Source: Archaeoglobaceae archaeon (GTDB taxonomy: Archaea > Halobacteriota > Archaeoglobi > Archaeoglobales > Archaeoglobaceae). From it: 64,000 nucleotides of DNA. Positions within the stretch are counted from its first letter, which is position 1. Every line of letters starts with the position of its first letter. A model generated the notes under the pieces. The model ran no database searches. It had not been told where the DNA came from and saw only the letters and a list, made by a program, of their open reading frames with translations. A program made the translations under genes and the position numbers. Shown here in pieces: positions 32,958 to 41,554 of the stretch. The DNA lies in NCBI GenBank assembly GCA_027028145.1, contig JALVJV010000021.1, forward strand, positions 62,001-126,000, given 5' to 3'.

Positions 32958-35333
32958 TTAACTGAAGAATGCGTCGAGTGTCTTCTGCTTGCTCACACCT
33001 TTGATGTTGGCTTCCGTGTATCCGAACCTCTCGAGTATTCTCAAGATTGCAGGGATGACCTGATGTTCTATGTAGTAGTCCTTGTCGATCTTTCTCTTGT
33101 CTATTCCGGCAAAAGTTCTGATCGAAAGTGTTTCACCGTCGAAGTCCTCGATAAGCTCAACGGGATAAGCCCTATCGCTTATGCTCCCGGCACCCTTAAC
33201 TATCACGAAACCCACCTTAGAGCCGACCGGATAAACTATCCCCATCTCCATAGCCCGCAAAGCGGCTTTCACGTGAGCCTGCTTGCTTTCGTATTTGGAA
33301 GGTTGCTTCGTGAGACTCTTGTAAATTACGTAATCTTCAAGCGGAATCTTACCCTTTCTTATCTCCTCCACAACCTTCCGAACGTAATCCACAGCCTTTT
33401 GCGGATTTTTCTCCTTCAGAATTATCTCTATAACAGCTTTCTGAACCTTCTTGGCAAGCTCGCACCAGTCTCCTCTCCTAACCTCCAACCCCTTGACCAC
33501 GAGCCTTCCATCCTTCGTAAGTCCCGCATATCTCTTCTTTTCAACGAAGAATATCGTTCTGTAGTATTCGTCGATCTCGATTTGAACGGGCAACTCCTTA
33601 GATAACCGATCGATGAGCTTCAAAGCTTCCTTCTCAAGCTCCTCTAAGCTTAAAGAATTCTTCTTTATAAAAATTGAATCTGTGTCTCCGTATAAAACTT
33701 CGAATCCCATATCCTCGGCTATCTTTACGGATCTCTTTATGCAGTGCCTCCCCCAAGCGGTAGTTGCTTCCGCACATTCCCTGCAATACCATCTCGCCAA
33801 AGTCCAGCCGGTATAGCCGTAGAACGAGTTTGTTAACACCTTCAAAGCGGACTGCTTTATATCGAGCAGTCTGTATTCCACCGAATCCGGATCAAGCTCC
33901 TTCATCTTCTTCTTTATCTCCCTCCTCCTTTCGATAAGCATCGTCAGAATTCTCTTGAAGAAACCGTCCGGCTTTTTCCTGAACTTATGCCCGACTTCTG
34001 GAGCGATGTAGCAGTCGTCGCATTGCCCCCTTACAAGCGTATCTGGACTTATGTTGTATGCGACCATAATTGATGGATACATGCTCGCGAAATCCAAGCA
34101 TATCACATTCTCATGCAATCCCTTAGCTGGCTCAAGAACGAATGCACCTTCGTAACTCTCTTCAATCTCCAACGGATTCGGAGCTACTTCCCCTATCTTG
34201 TGAGCTTCGCTTAGCAGAAGGTAGTCGACCTGCTTACCCCTACCGATTCTCGTCACATCATCCAACGGCAACCTGATCAGCTTTGCAAGTTCGTAGTGCA
34301 TTGGCAAGAGCTCTTCGGCTATGAAGTAAGTGTTCAGAACGTCCTGCTTCGCATACCTCAGAACCTTCTCCCTTTCACCCTTAGTCCAATACTTGTAGAT
34401 GTCCTTGGCTTCGATGTCGGCTATCTCAACTTTCGTTCCCAAATACTCGGCTACGTTCTCAAGCTTCTTTATCTTTACGTCGCTCATCTTCAGAGCTATG
34501 TCGTATAGATCGACGTTCAGCCTTCCCGCGATCTTCGGTCTTCCTCCTCTTATCGTCAGTTCGCTTCTATCCCTTCCGACGTCGAGCCTGATCCCGTGCT
34601 TCTCCGCTCTTTTCTTTAGATAGGGCCAGTCGAAAGCATTTTGATTGTAGCCGACGATAACATCGGGATCGAGCTTTTTTACGGTGTTCACGAACTTCAG
34701 GATTACCTCCCTCTCATTATCGCCGTGAAACAGCTCTTCATATTCGCCTGACTTGACTCCTATGACTATGATCGGATTCTCCTCAGGATCGGGCATTCCG
34801 AATTCCGAAAGCATCTCGCAGTCGAAAGCCAAAACTTTCAAATCGGGAAAGTCGGGTCTCTCATCCCTTTGAACGCTTTTAACCTCGTAGGACTTTACGA
34901 ACCCAGACCTCTCAGCAGTTGGTTCAATGATGATCCCGTCCAAGCAGGCTAAATCCTTATCGATCAGATAACGATAGGCGAATGGTATATCGGCTTCCCT
35001 CACCTCCGCGAACTTCTTTATCTCCTCCCTCAGCTTCGGAACGTGCTGAGGATGTCTCGCGTAAACCTTGAAGGCTTCAACTTCCTTTCCTAAGCTTTTA
35101 ACGGTCACTTCCTCAACTCTAAGCGGAGTAACAATTTCGGTCTTAGTTTTTACCTTAACGTTCAAGATGTCTTCAGCTGTAGGCTTCCCGTCTTCTCTCA
35201 AAACGTAAAAGTAAGGTAAGAAGTTGCGATCGTAAGCAACAAACACACCCTTCTCGTTCTTACACCACATTCTGATGATCGCCCTTCCGTGTTCGGTAAC
35301 GTAATCTATATCGAGCAACCAAGCTTTGATCAT
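32958..35333 (-). CDS. polB: Family B DNA polymerase with PCNA-binding tail
   Basis: 791 residues from ATG 35333 (MIKAWLLDIDYVTEH), preferred over the far upstream ATG at 35408 that would overlap the TIP49 gene. Exonuclease motif I is LAFDCEMLSEFG; polymerase motif A is DFASMYPSIMVAYN, motif B includes KVLTNSFYGYTGW, and motif C is YGDTDSIF. The C-terminal QKTLDAFF is a PCNA-interacting peptide. No intein interrupts these motifs. The enzyme is the replicative or repair polymerase, working beside PolD, whose large subunit is also in this window. Confidence 0.96.
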   Translation of the reverse strand: MIKAWLLDIDYVTEHGRAIIRMWCKNEKGVFVAYDRNFLPYFYVLREDGKPTAEDILNVKVKTKTEIVTPLRVEEVTVKSLGKEVEAFKVYARHPQHVPKLREEIKKFAEVREADIPFAYRYLIDKDLACLDGIIIEPTAERSGFVKSYEVKSVQRDERPDFPDLKVLAFDCEMLSEFGMPDPEENPIIVIGVKSGEYEELFHGDNEREVILKFVNTVKKLDPDVIVGYNQNAFDWPYLKKRAEKHGIRLDVGRDRSELTIRGGRPKIAGRLNVDLYDIALKMSDVKIKKLENVAEYLGTKVEIADIEAKDIYKYWTKGEREKVLRYAKQDVLNTYFIAEELLPMHYELAKLIRLPLDDVTRIGRGKQVDYLLLSEAHKIGEVAPNPLEIEESYEGAFVLEPAKGLHENVICLDFASMYPSIMVAYNISPDTLVRGQCDDCYIAPEVGHKFRKKPDGFFKRILTMLIERRREIKKKMKELDPDSVEYRLLDIKQSALKVLTNSFYGYTGWTLARWYCRECAEATTAWGRHCIKRSVKIAEDMGFEVLYGDTDSIFIKKNSLSLEELEKEALKLIDRLSKELPVQIEIDEYYRTIFFVEKKRYAGLTKDGRLVVKGLEVRRGDWCELAKKVQKAVIEIILKEKNPQKAVDYVRKVVEEIRKGKIPLEDYVIYKSLTKQPSKYESKQAHVKAALRAMEMGIVYPVGSKVGFVIVKGAGSISDRAYPVELIEDFDGETLSIRTFAGIDKRKIDKDYYIEHQVIPAILRILERFGYTEANIKGVSKQKTLDAFFS

Positions 35334-35380
35334 CCTTAAAAGCTTTGAATTTAAATTAATTAAATGTAGCGGAGAAAAAA

Positions 35381-36730
35381 TTACATTCCGAGCATCTTCT
35401 CCTCCCACTTCTTCAGATATTCCGAGCTCTGCCCCACATCCACGAACAGCTTCGACGCTCTTTCAACATCCTCAAGCTCCACCTTGCCCGAATTTCTCAG
35501 CTTCGCAAGCTCATGGGCTGGAGCTAAGAGTTGGATCGCATACCTCAGACTGTTCTTAACTCCCAGCTCCGTCAGCTTATCCAAAGCCTCCTTGCTTAGC
35601 ATTATTCCGGATTCGGCGGCTCTTATCTCTATGATCGTTCTTATCTCATCCTCGCTGTATGGTTCGGTCGTAATTATCAGCAATCTGTCGAGCAGATCGA
35701 GAGGAATTCCGTGCGGTGCGACTATGTCGGTTCCCCTTATCCTCGCAAATCCTCTGTTCGATGCCAAGATTATTATCGGAGCCATCTCCGACTCCATAGC
35801 TCGATTCATGAAAGCGAACAGCTCGATGTCCATTAGATGGGTTTCGTCGATGAAAAGAACTCCGGGCACGAGCTCCGCTCTTCCCTCCTCGACCCACTTC
35901 TTCACTTGCTCATCCACAGCCTCTCTTACCTCGTTGTCTATCTCCCTGCTCGCCGGCTCGAAGAGGCTGAATATTCCGCCCCTTCTCGCATTCGCTTCAT
36001 CCAAGTCGTGCAGGGTGATTACGTATGTAAACTCCTTTTCTTTCTCTATTCTTCCCTTGGGAACTTCCACGAGTTCGTAATCTCCTATGTCGAACTTCTT
36101 CTTAGCCCTCTTGCTCCTTCCAACCTTTGCCACCCTCCCCGTTTCCTTGTCGATTACTATTACATCTCCAACCTCTATACCCTGATAGAGGAACTGCAGA
36201 GCGAGTCTTCCGCTTACGCTGAACGTCTTTTGCTCATCAGTGGTGGCAAGCGTAAGCGTTGCGGATTCCGGAATCTTCTGAGTTGGATTGTATGGATTCG
36301 GAACCATGTTGTAATCCAAGCCGACTACCTCGCCCTCCAAAACTATTCTCGTTTCTTTTATTCGAACGCCTATCGCCTTCCTCATCGCCTGAATTAGCGC
36401 TTCGGTTTTCTTCATCTCACTGCTGTAAAACTCAGAAGCCGAAACGTGGACAAACGGTATATCCTTACCGAGCTCTTTGCTTATAGCTACGGCTATAGCT
36501 GTTTTTCCAGTCCCCGGAGGCCCAGCGATTAAAATCCCCCTACCAGCCATCTTACCCTCTTTGATTAGTCTGACGATGATTCCGGCGGCCTCCCTCGCCT
36601 TCTTCTGTCCCACCAGCCCATCTGCGACATCCTTAGCCCTTAAATTCTCATCTAAGCCCAAACCCCTTATGTGGGAGTGAGCGCTGATTCTCTCAAACTT
36701 TTGAGTGATCTCTTTGATCTCAACGGCCAT
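35381..36730 (-). CDS. TIP49/RuvBL-family AAA+ ATPase
   Basis: 449 residues. Walker A is AGPPGTGKTAIAVAI (about 69-83) after the N-terminal SAHSHIRGLGLD and DGLVGQKKAREAAG. An inserted beta-barrel domain II occupies roughly residues 120-230. Walker B is GVLFIDETHLMDIELFAF and sensor residues are in LASNRGFARIRG. This is the archaeal relative of eukaryotic RuvBL1/2, hexameric ATPases of chromatin and snoRNP assembly machines. Nearby C/D and H/ACA RNAs make an RNP-assembly role attractive, but that is speculation. Confidence 0.93.
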   Translation of the reverse strand: MAVEIKEITQKFERISAHSHIRGLGLDENLRAKDVADGLVGQKKAREAAGIIVRLIKEGKMAGRGILIAGPPGTGKTAIAVAISKELGKDIPFVHVSASEFYSSEMKKTEALIQAMRKAIGVRIKETRIVLEGEVVGLDYNMVPNPYNPTQKIPESATLTLATTDEQKTFSVSGRLALQFLYQGIEVGDVIVIDKETGRVAKVGRSKRAKKKFDIGDYELVEVPKGRIEKEKEFTYVITLHDLDEANARRGGIFSLFEPASREIDNEVREAVDEQVKKWVEEGRAELVPGVLFIDETHLMDIELFAFMNRAMESEMAPIIILASNRGFARIRGTDIVAPHGIPLDLLDRLLIITTEPYSEDEIRTIIEIRAAESGIMLSKEALDKLTELGVKNSLRYAIQLLAPAHELAKLRNSGKVELEDVERASKLFVDVGQSSEYLKKWEEKMLGM

Positions 36731-36830
36731 CCTAACACCCCCTTTATAATAGTTACAATATCAGTGGGTTAGCGAAACTATATAAAGATTTTGCAATTTG
36801 TTTTAACGTCGGCAAAGCTTAGAATCGAAC

Positions 36831-37241
36831 ATGAAGTGCATAACCCTGACGGTGGATGCGATAATTCCATACGAAGGCAAAATAGTGCTCATAAAGAGAA
36901 GAAACGAGCCATTTAAGGATCATTACGCTCTGCCCGGAGGGATTGTGGAATACGGAGAAAGCGTTGAGTCCGCTTTGATAAGAGAGGTGAAGGAGGAAAC
37001 CGGTTTGGATGTGGAAATATACAGGCTCGTAGGAGTCTATTCCGATCCGAACAGGGATCCGAGAGGACACTTCGTTTCGGTATGCTTCATAGCTGTTCCA
37101 AAGGGCGGAACTCTTAAAGCCGATAGCGACGCGAAGGAAGTGGCTCTTTTTGAGTTGGACAAGATTCCGAAGTTAGCCTTCGATCACAATAAAATGATAG
37201 ATGACGCAAAACCGTATTTGGTCGAACTACTTCAGCGATAA
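36831..37241 (+). CDS. Nudix hydrolase
   Basis: 136 residues. The Nudix box GGIVEYGESVESALIREVKE followed by ETGLD fits G-x5-E-x7-REU-x-EE-x-GU exactly. LIKRRNEPFKDHYALPGG before it and FDHNKMIDDAKPYL after it resemble the ADP-ribose pyrophosphatase group, which clears ADP-ribose and similar nucleotide diphosphates. The substrate is not provable here. The gene is followed 47 bp later by tfs on the same strand. Confidence 0.88.
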   Translation: MKCITLTVDAIIPYEGKIVLIKRRNEPFKDHYALPGGIVEYGESVESALIREVKEETGLDVEIYRLVGVYSDPNRDPRGHFVSVCFIAVPKGGTLKADSDAKEVALFELDKIPKLAFDHNKMIDDAKPYLVELLQR

Positions 37242-37288
37242 AAATTTAAAAAGAGCGGTCAAACCTTAGATCTGCTGGAGGTGGTCAT

Positions 37289-37600
37289 GTGGAATTCTGT
37301 CCTAAGTGTAAAAGTATAATGATATACAAAGGAGACAAGGTCGTCTGCAGGAAGTGCGGCTACGAGAAGCAAGCCGATTCGGATGAAGAGGTGGTCATAG
37401 TTTCGAAGAAGAACAAGGAGGAAGTTCCAGTTATCGAAGGAGAGAACATAAAGACGCTACCGACCGTCAGAGTCGTTTGTCCGGCATGCGGAAACAAGGA
37501 AGCATACTGGTGGATGAGGCAACTGAGAGCGGCGGATGAGAGCGAAGTTAGATTTTTCAGATGCACGAAGTGCGGGAAGACTTGGAGAGAATACGATTAA
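37289..37600 (+). CDS. tfs: Transcription factor S (TFS)
   Basis: 103 residues from GTG 37289, with GGAGGTGG eight bases upstream; the ATG two bases earlier is out of frame. An N-terminal zinc ribbon CPKCKSIMIYKGDKVVCRKC resembles RNA polymerase subunit RPB9, and a C-terminal ribbon CPACGNKEAYWWM...RCTKCGKTW carries the acidic hairpin AADESEV. TFS enters the polymerase pore and stimulates transcript cleavage in stalled complexes. The acidic pair in ADE is kept, so it should be active. Confidence 0.93.
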   Translation: MEFCPKCKSIMIYKGDKVVCRKCGYEKQADSDEEVVIVSKKNKEEVPVIEGENIKTLPTVRVVCPACGNKEAYWWMRQLRAADESEVRFFRCTKCGKTWREYD

Positions 37601-37963
37601 ACAGCACTTTTTTCTAAAATTTTTATTAAATTAATTTTATTGTATATACTGATTTAACATCGTTTTTAGCGCTTATTTTTACAAAAAGTCCTCATTATCA
37701 TTGTTATAATCATTAAATTTTTTAAGTAACGACGGATTTAATCGAAAATCGAAAATTTTATATAGGCATCATGATAATGACTTGTATGATGATTATAGAT
37801 ATCATCATTACGATATTAGTTGAAAATTTATCCGATTTTCAAAAAAGATTTCATAAAATATTTAAAGTGTTATATACTATCCATCATAATAATTATAATT
37901 ATTTTATAAATTTAGTTAAATATAAATATCTCGGAGTATAACGACGTATCGGAGGTGGTGAAG
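37601..37963 (+). promoter_or_regulatory. Long AT-rich control region with palindromes and stacked TATA-like boxes
   Basis: This 363-bp stretch has no gene on either strand. It holds ATGATGAT/ATCATCAT (37786-37793 and 37801-37808, exact 8-bp arms, 7-bp gap), TTGAAAAT/ATTTTCAA (about 37819-37841, exact 8-bp arms), a tandem AATCGAAAATCGAAAAT before a TATA-like TTTTATATAG (37756-37765), and further TATA-like elements near 37869 and 37915. ATGATAATGA-type motifs recur. The final ribosome site is GGAGGTGGTG, just before the ATG at 37964. It looks like a heavily regulated promoter. Confidence 0.55.
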
Positions 37964-38047
37964 ATGGAGAAGAAGCCGGAGGTTAGGAAGGAAAAGGAGG
38001 AAGCTGAGAAGGTGTTTAAGGGAATAAAGTTGTTTGTATTTGGTTAA
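37964..38047 (+). CDS. 27-residue charged peptide, unknown
   Basis: ATG 37964 to TAA 38047 encodes a 27-residue peptide beginning MEKKPEVRKEKEEAEKVF and ending GIKLFVFG. The best ribosome site in this area (GGAGGTGGTG) ends three to four bases before the ATG, which argues that it is translated. The charged N-terminal helix and short hydrophobic end resemble a leader-core arrangement or a small membrane-associating helix. The UbiA-type prenyltransferase gene follows after 44 bp. No family is recognised. Confidence 0.55.
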   Translation: MEKKPEVRKEKEEAEKVFKGIKLFVFG

Positions 38048-38091
38048 AATTTTGATAGAAGTAAAATATAATTGAATGTTTAAAGATAAAC

Positions 38092-38967
38092 ATGTTAATT
38101 TTTAAAAATATTATTGAAATACTTAAGCTTTCTGCATACCCTCCGAACTTTATTTATCCCATACCCTTTTTGACTCTTCTCGTCTTTTCGATGGCAAACG
38201 GAAGCTTCCAATCCCTTTTAATAGCCATGGCTTTCACCTACACGTTTTATCCGGCTGTGAATCTGTGGAATCACGTTAACGATGTTGAAGAAGACAAACA
38301 TTCTGGGAGAACTAACATCCTCACGGAAAATTCAGCCGTCAGGAAGGCTACGATTGTTCTTATCGTAGTGCTTTACGCAATCTCTTCGGTAATAGCCTAT
38401 CTAAAGTCGAGATGTTTTTTATTCTTTCTAATCTGCTTCCTTCTAACTTGGGCTTATTCGGACAGAATGTTCCTCGGAAGAATCGCTTTAAGACTGAAAG
38501 ATTACTACATAACGGAGATTATGACTTTCGCTCTCGCTTATCCCTCATTCACGCTTCTCCTCTGGTCCTTCTTCGATAACTTAAATTTCAAAGCTATTGC
38601 ACTCGCAACGACCGTTACCCTTCTAACACTTTCCGGTGCGGTTTTGAAGGATCTTAAGGATATAACCGGAGACGAGCTTGCGGGATTAAAGACACTTGCG
38701 GTGGTTTTTAGTCCTAAAACTTTGCTAAAAACATCTATCACACTTCATTGGCTCTATTACATCTCGATAGCTTTATTCGTATTTTTTAAAATATACAGCA
38801 TGTTTAACGTCGTAGCTTTGATTCCGTCCATCATGCTTCTTTATGCAACGATAAAGCTCAGTAAAAACTCGTGGAGATTAACATTCGAAGTCTCAAATGC
38901 GATTAAGGCTATTGTCCTGTCCGCTATAACATCTCTAATCCTGCTTACAGTTTCATCTCTAACATAA
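38092..38967 (+). CDS. UbiA-family prenyltransferase-like membrane protein
   Basis: 291 residues with about eight to nine hydrophobic segments. The two aspartate-rich motifs of UbiA enzymes are seen: NHVNDVEEDKHSGR (about 62-75) and LKDLKDITGDELAGLKTL (about 184-201). These bind magnesium and a prenyl diphosphate. Relatives make quinones, heme O, archaeol lipids or chlorophyll esters; the acceptor here is unknown. It has no strong ribosome site. The small peptide gene lies upstream and the end overlaps the FIST gene by 23 bp. Confidence 0.78.
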   Translation: MLIFKNIIEILKLSAYPPNFIYPIPFLTLLVFSMANGSFQSLLIAMAFTYTFYPAVNLWNHVNDVEEDKHSGRTNILTENSAVRKATIVLIVVLYAISSVIAYLKSRCFLFFLICFLLTWAYSDRMFLGRIALRLKDYYITEIMTFALAYPSFTLLLWSFFDNLNFKAIALATTVTLLTLSGAVLKDLKDITGDELAGLKTLAVVFSPKTLLKTSITLHWLYYISIALFVFFKIYSMFNVVALIPSIMLLYATIKLSKNSWRLTFEVSNAIKAIVLSAITSLILLTVSSLT

Positions 38968-40270
38968 CCGAAGTTCCGGTGCCGTTGAAGCATATTCCCT
39001 CTTCTATTTCGCTCATGAACTTATTTTCTATACTTCTCAAACGTATCGATGGACATGATGTAAACAACCCGAGATAACGCTGGCAAGAGACTTCTGCATA
39101 CACAGCTACTTCGGTGACTCCACCTCCGAACATCGGAAAGACATTTGAATCTATTAAGAACAGATCGAACGAATCTTCGAACCTCTTGCATTTAAACAGT
39201 TCCTCAAACATTCTCAGACTGTAAGACTCCCCCAAAAACAGTGCTTCATCATGGAAAAAGTCCGTATCGAATATAGAGGGATATATCCCGAGAGGACATG
39301 GAAGCAAGCCGAGTAACGAACATCCATACGTCTTCTCACTTACGAAAGCTAAAGCATACGGCGTTACCATCTGAAACTGACCATCGTTAAGCTTACTTAG
39401 CACTTCATCCTTGCTCATCTCTTTAAGGGCTTTCACTTTAGCTTCCAAGAACTTCGTAGCTCTCATTCCGTCGACCTCTCCAATAGCAACGCCTTTTTTA
39501 ACCACTCTGACAATTTCGGCATCCGGAAACGTATTTCTGAGAATTTCCACGGTTTCCTCGAAGCTGTCGCCTCTTTCCGGAAATACGTCATGAAAGCTTG
39601 CATTCATCTTACCTTTAAAACATACTGCAACAATACCCCTGCCTATGCTCTCGTAGTTTGCGAATATCTTCGGAAAACCGATTTTTGCCTCAAGCGGCAC
39701 CAAGTTCATTCCGATGATATCTGTATCTTCCGGCATGCTCCTCAAAACCTTGTTGGCTGGGTAGACGTATCTGGATTCGAGTGCATCGGAATACTCTCTC
39801 AGAACCCTTATCTTATCATTCAACGATCTTGCCGAAATGTATTTCGTATAGTGATATACGTTGCTGAAGTAAAACCTTAACATTTCGAATCTGCCCGGGG
39901 AGTAGAAAAGCGGATAGATCAGTATGGAAGCATCCCATCCAGAAACGTCTCTACCAATCTTTTTAAAGGCATCCTTTCCTTTGGCATAAAACACATCAAC
40001 GTTATCCGAATCTACAAGCAGTAAGACCAAGCCGGAAGCCCAAGTTTCATTCGGAGTCGTGTAACCTTCAACGAAGCATCCAGCCATCTTGGTATCCGGA
40101 AATCTATCTCTCAAATACGCAAGCACCTTTCCGTGATCGCTCAAAACGGTATCCGTAAAGAACACGAGCAGAACATTTGGATCTATATCCAAAGCGGAAA
40201 ATTTATCTTCGAGATCCTTTACTATATCCTCGTAGTTGCTTAAGGGTGTGCAGATCACTTCAACGTTCAT
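38945..40270 (-). CDS. FIST-domain sensory protein
   Basis: 441 residues. The N-terminal FIST module shows VLLVFFTDTVLSDHGKVL then LRDRFPDTKMAGCFVEGYTT, and the C-terminal FIST_C part includes MVTPYALAFVSEKTYGCSLL. FIST proteins are predicted to sense small molecules such as amino acids and usually act upstream of kinases or methyl-accepting proteins. There is no output domain in this chain, so output must come from partners. It is the last gene of a three-gene operon with a KaiC-like ATPase and a roadblock-like protein, each overlapping by 4-10 bp. Confidence 0.75.
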   Translation of the reverse strand: MNVEVICTPLSNYEDIVKDLEDKFSALDIDPNVLLVFFTDTVLSDHGKVLAYLRDRFPDTKMAGCFVEGYTTPNETWASGLVLLLVDSDNVDVFYAKGKDAFKKIGRDVSGWDASILIYPLFYSPGRFEMLRFYFSNVYHYTKYISARSLNDKIRVLREYSDALESRYVYPANKVLRSMPEDTDIIGMNLVPLEAKIGFPKIFANYESIGRGIVAVCFKGKMNASFHDVFPERGDSFEETVEILRNTFPDAEIVRVVKKGVAIGEVDGMRATKFLEAKVKALKEMSKDEVLSKLNDGQFQMVTPYALAFVSEKTYGCSLLGLLPCPLGIYPSIFDTDFFHDEALFLGESYSLRMFEELFKCKRFEDSFDLFLIDSNVFPMFGGGVTEVAVYAEVSCQRYLGLFTSCPSIRLRSIENKFMSEIEEGICFNGTGTSVMLEMKL

Positions 40271-40617
40271 ATCAGTTCCCTTATCTTTCTACAAATCGAT
40301 TTAACATCGACGTCGATTCTATATAAAGATAACTCATCGCTCGTTATTACCGTTAGAACTATGGTCTTCGAGACGGGATACATCTTAACGAAGACATCCT
40401 TGAATTTAAAGCTGACCTCCTCCATCTTTCCGTTAAATATCTCGTAAAGTATGTTCTTTATGTTGTTCTCCAAGTTGTAGAGTATGTTCAAAAACCTCGT
40501 AGATCTTTTCCTAACTTCCGCAATTATCGGTGTGCCGTCCACTCTGTAGAGTGCGACCATCTGAACCTTCGGATTCGTCGTAATCGGTCTCATAATGTTG
40601 TATATCTTCAAGAGCAT
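40267..40617 (-). CDS. Roadblock/LC7-like small protein
   Basis: 116 residues starting at ATG 40617, with GGTGAT nearby upstream. VQMVALYRVDGTPIIAEV, then a long helix LNILYNLENNIKNILYEIF, then strands VFVKMYPVSKTIVLTVITSDELSLYRI give the strand-helix-strand order of roadblock/LC7 (MglB-like) domains, which bind small GTPases or serve as signalling scaffolds. The assignment rests on pattern, not on a diagnostic motif. It overlaps both operon neighbours. Confidence 0.6.
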   Translation of the reverse strand: MLLKIYNIMRPITTNPKVQMVALYRVDGTPIIAEVRKRSTRFLNILYNLENNIKNILYEIFNGKMEEVSFKFKDVFVKMYPVSKTIVLTVITSDELSLYRIDVDVKSICRKIRELI

Positions 40618-41474
40618 TCTATCACCCTCTTTATGATCTCAATGAGCTCCTCCTTGGGTATCGGCACATCCTCTTCAGCAAGTTTTTCGAGTTTCTTCAG
40701 GATACTCCGATCGATCTTGCTCCGATCGATCCCCCCCAAGACCTCATCCAAATCGACCTTCGTTTTTATTTCGGCAATGTAACTCGAACCCTCAACGACG
40801 ATACCGAGTCCTTTGAGGATTCTATACGGAAATATCCCCTCCGCATGCCATGAGCCTCGATGCTTGATTATTTTAAGAGTTCTGTTAAAGGCTTCGCCGT
40901 AGCCTATGTTCTCGAGATGTATCACGCTATCCCCCAAGAACACCGGAACGGTTATAGAAGGGTTGTTCAAATTACCGTCCAACGGCTCTTCGAGGGTAAC
41001 CACAGAAGTTCCGGCTTCTCTTAGCTTCGAGAAAAACCAATTGACGTCTTTCCTCATCTCAAAGCTTAGCGAGGCTATTAGGGGCGTAAAAGAATCTACG
41101 ACTATCCTAACATCGCCATTAGATGCGTTGCTCAGTATGAAATCGAGCAGATCGCTGTTCAAATACACTATATCCTCAACGTGAAAGTTACTACCGACGA
41201 GTAGTTTACCCTTATCGAGATAATCCCCAACCTCATCCCAACCCATAGACAAAGCCAAATCGATTATCCTCTTTTCGTCCATATCGAACGATACGAATAT
41301 ACCTTTCTCACCGTTTTCCAAACCCTTAAGCAAAAACTGCAATGCGAAAATCGTTTTTCCAACTCCAGCCGAACCCAAAACTATATTTACGGTATTCGGA
41401 CAGTAACCACCGCCCAAGAGTTCATCCAAACCGAAAATACCGGTCTTAACTCTACCAACTCTGTTGATCATCAT
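40608..41474 (-). CDS. KaiC/RAD55-family RecA-like ATPase
   Basis: 288 residues. RVGRVKTGIFGLDELLGGGY leads to Walker A GSAGVGKTIFALQFL (about 33-47); FVSFDMDEKRI and Walker B VRIVVDSFTPLIASL follow. This is a single-domain KaiC-like ATPase of the type found in archaeal signalling and motility clusters. A C-terminal extension of about 60 residues (KVDLDEVLGGIDRSKIDRSI onward) may bind partners. It is first in the operon and a TATA-like TTTATAAATATCC lies about 27 bases upstream, implying a leaderless message. Confidence 0.82.
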   Translation of the reverse strand: MMINRVGRVKTGIFGLDELLGGGYCPNTVNIVLGSAGVGKTIFALQFLLKGLENGEKGIFVSFDMDEKRIIDLALSMGWDEVGDYLDKGKLLVGSNFHVEDIVYLNSDLLDFILSNASNGDVRIVVDSFTPLIASLSFEMRKDVNWFFSKLREAGTSVVTLEEPLDGNLNNPSITVPVFLGDSVIHLENIGYGEAFNRTLKIIKHRGSWHAEGIFPYRILKGLGIVVEGSSYIAEIKTKVDLDEVLGGIDRSKIDRSILKKLEKLAEEDVPIPKEELIEIIKRVIECS

Positions 41475-41554
41475 TAGGATTAAGATTCCGCGACGGATAT
41501 TTATAAATTTTTAACGTCAAATAATTTAGATGAAAAAAATAAATTTGAGATAAG

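Noticed and set aside
32958-35333. Possible intein in PolB, also considered for RadA and DP2
   Set aside because: The conserved motifs of all three proteins are continuous and no splice-junction or homing-endonuclease motifs are seen.
37740-37910. Recurrent ATGAT/ATCAT motifs as a CRISPR or satellite repeat
   Set aside because: Units differ in length and spacing and no unit repeats three times; palindromic operators explain them better.
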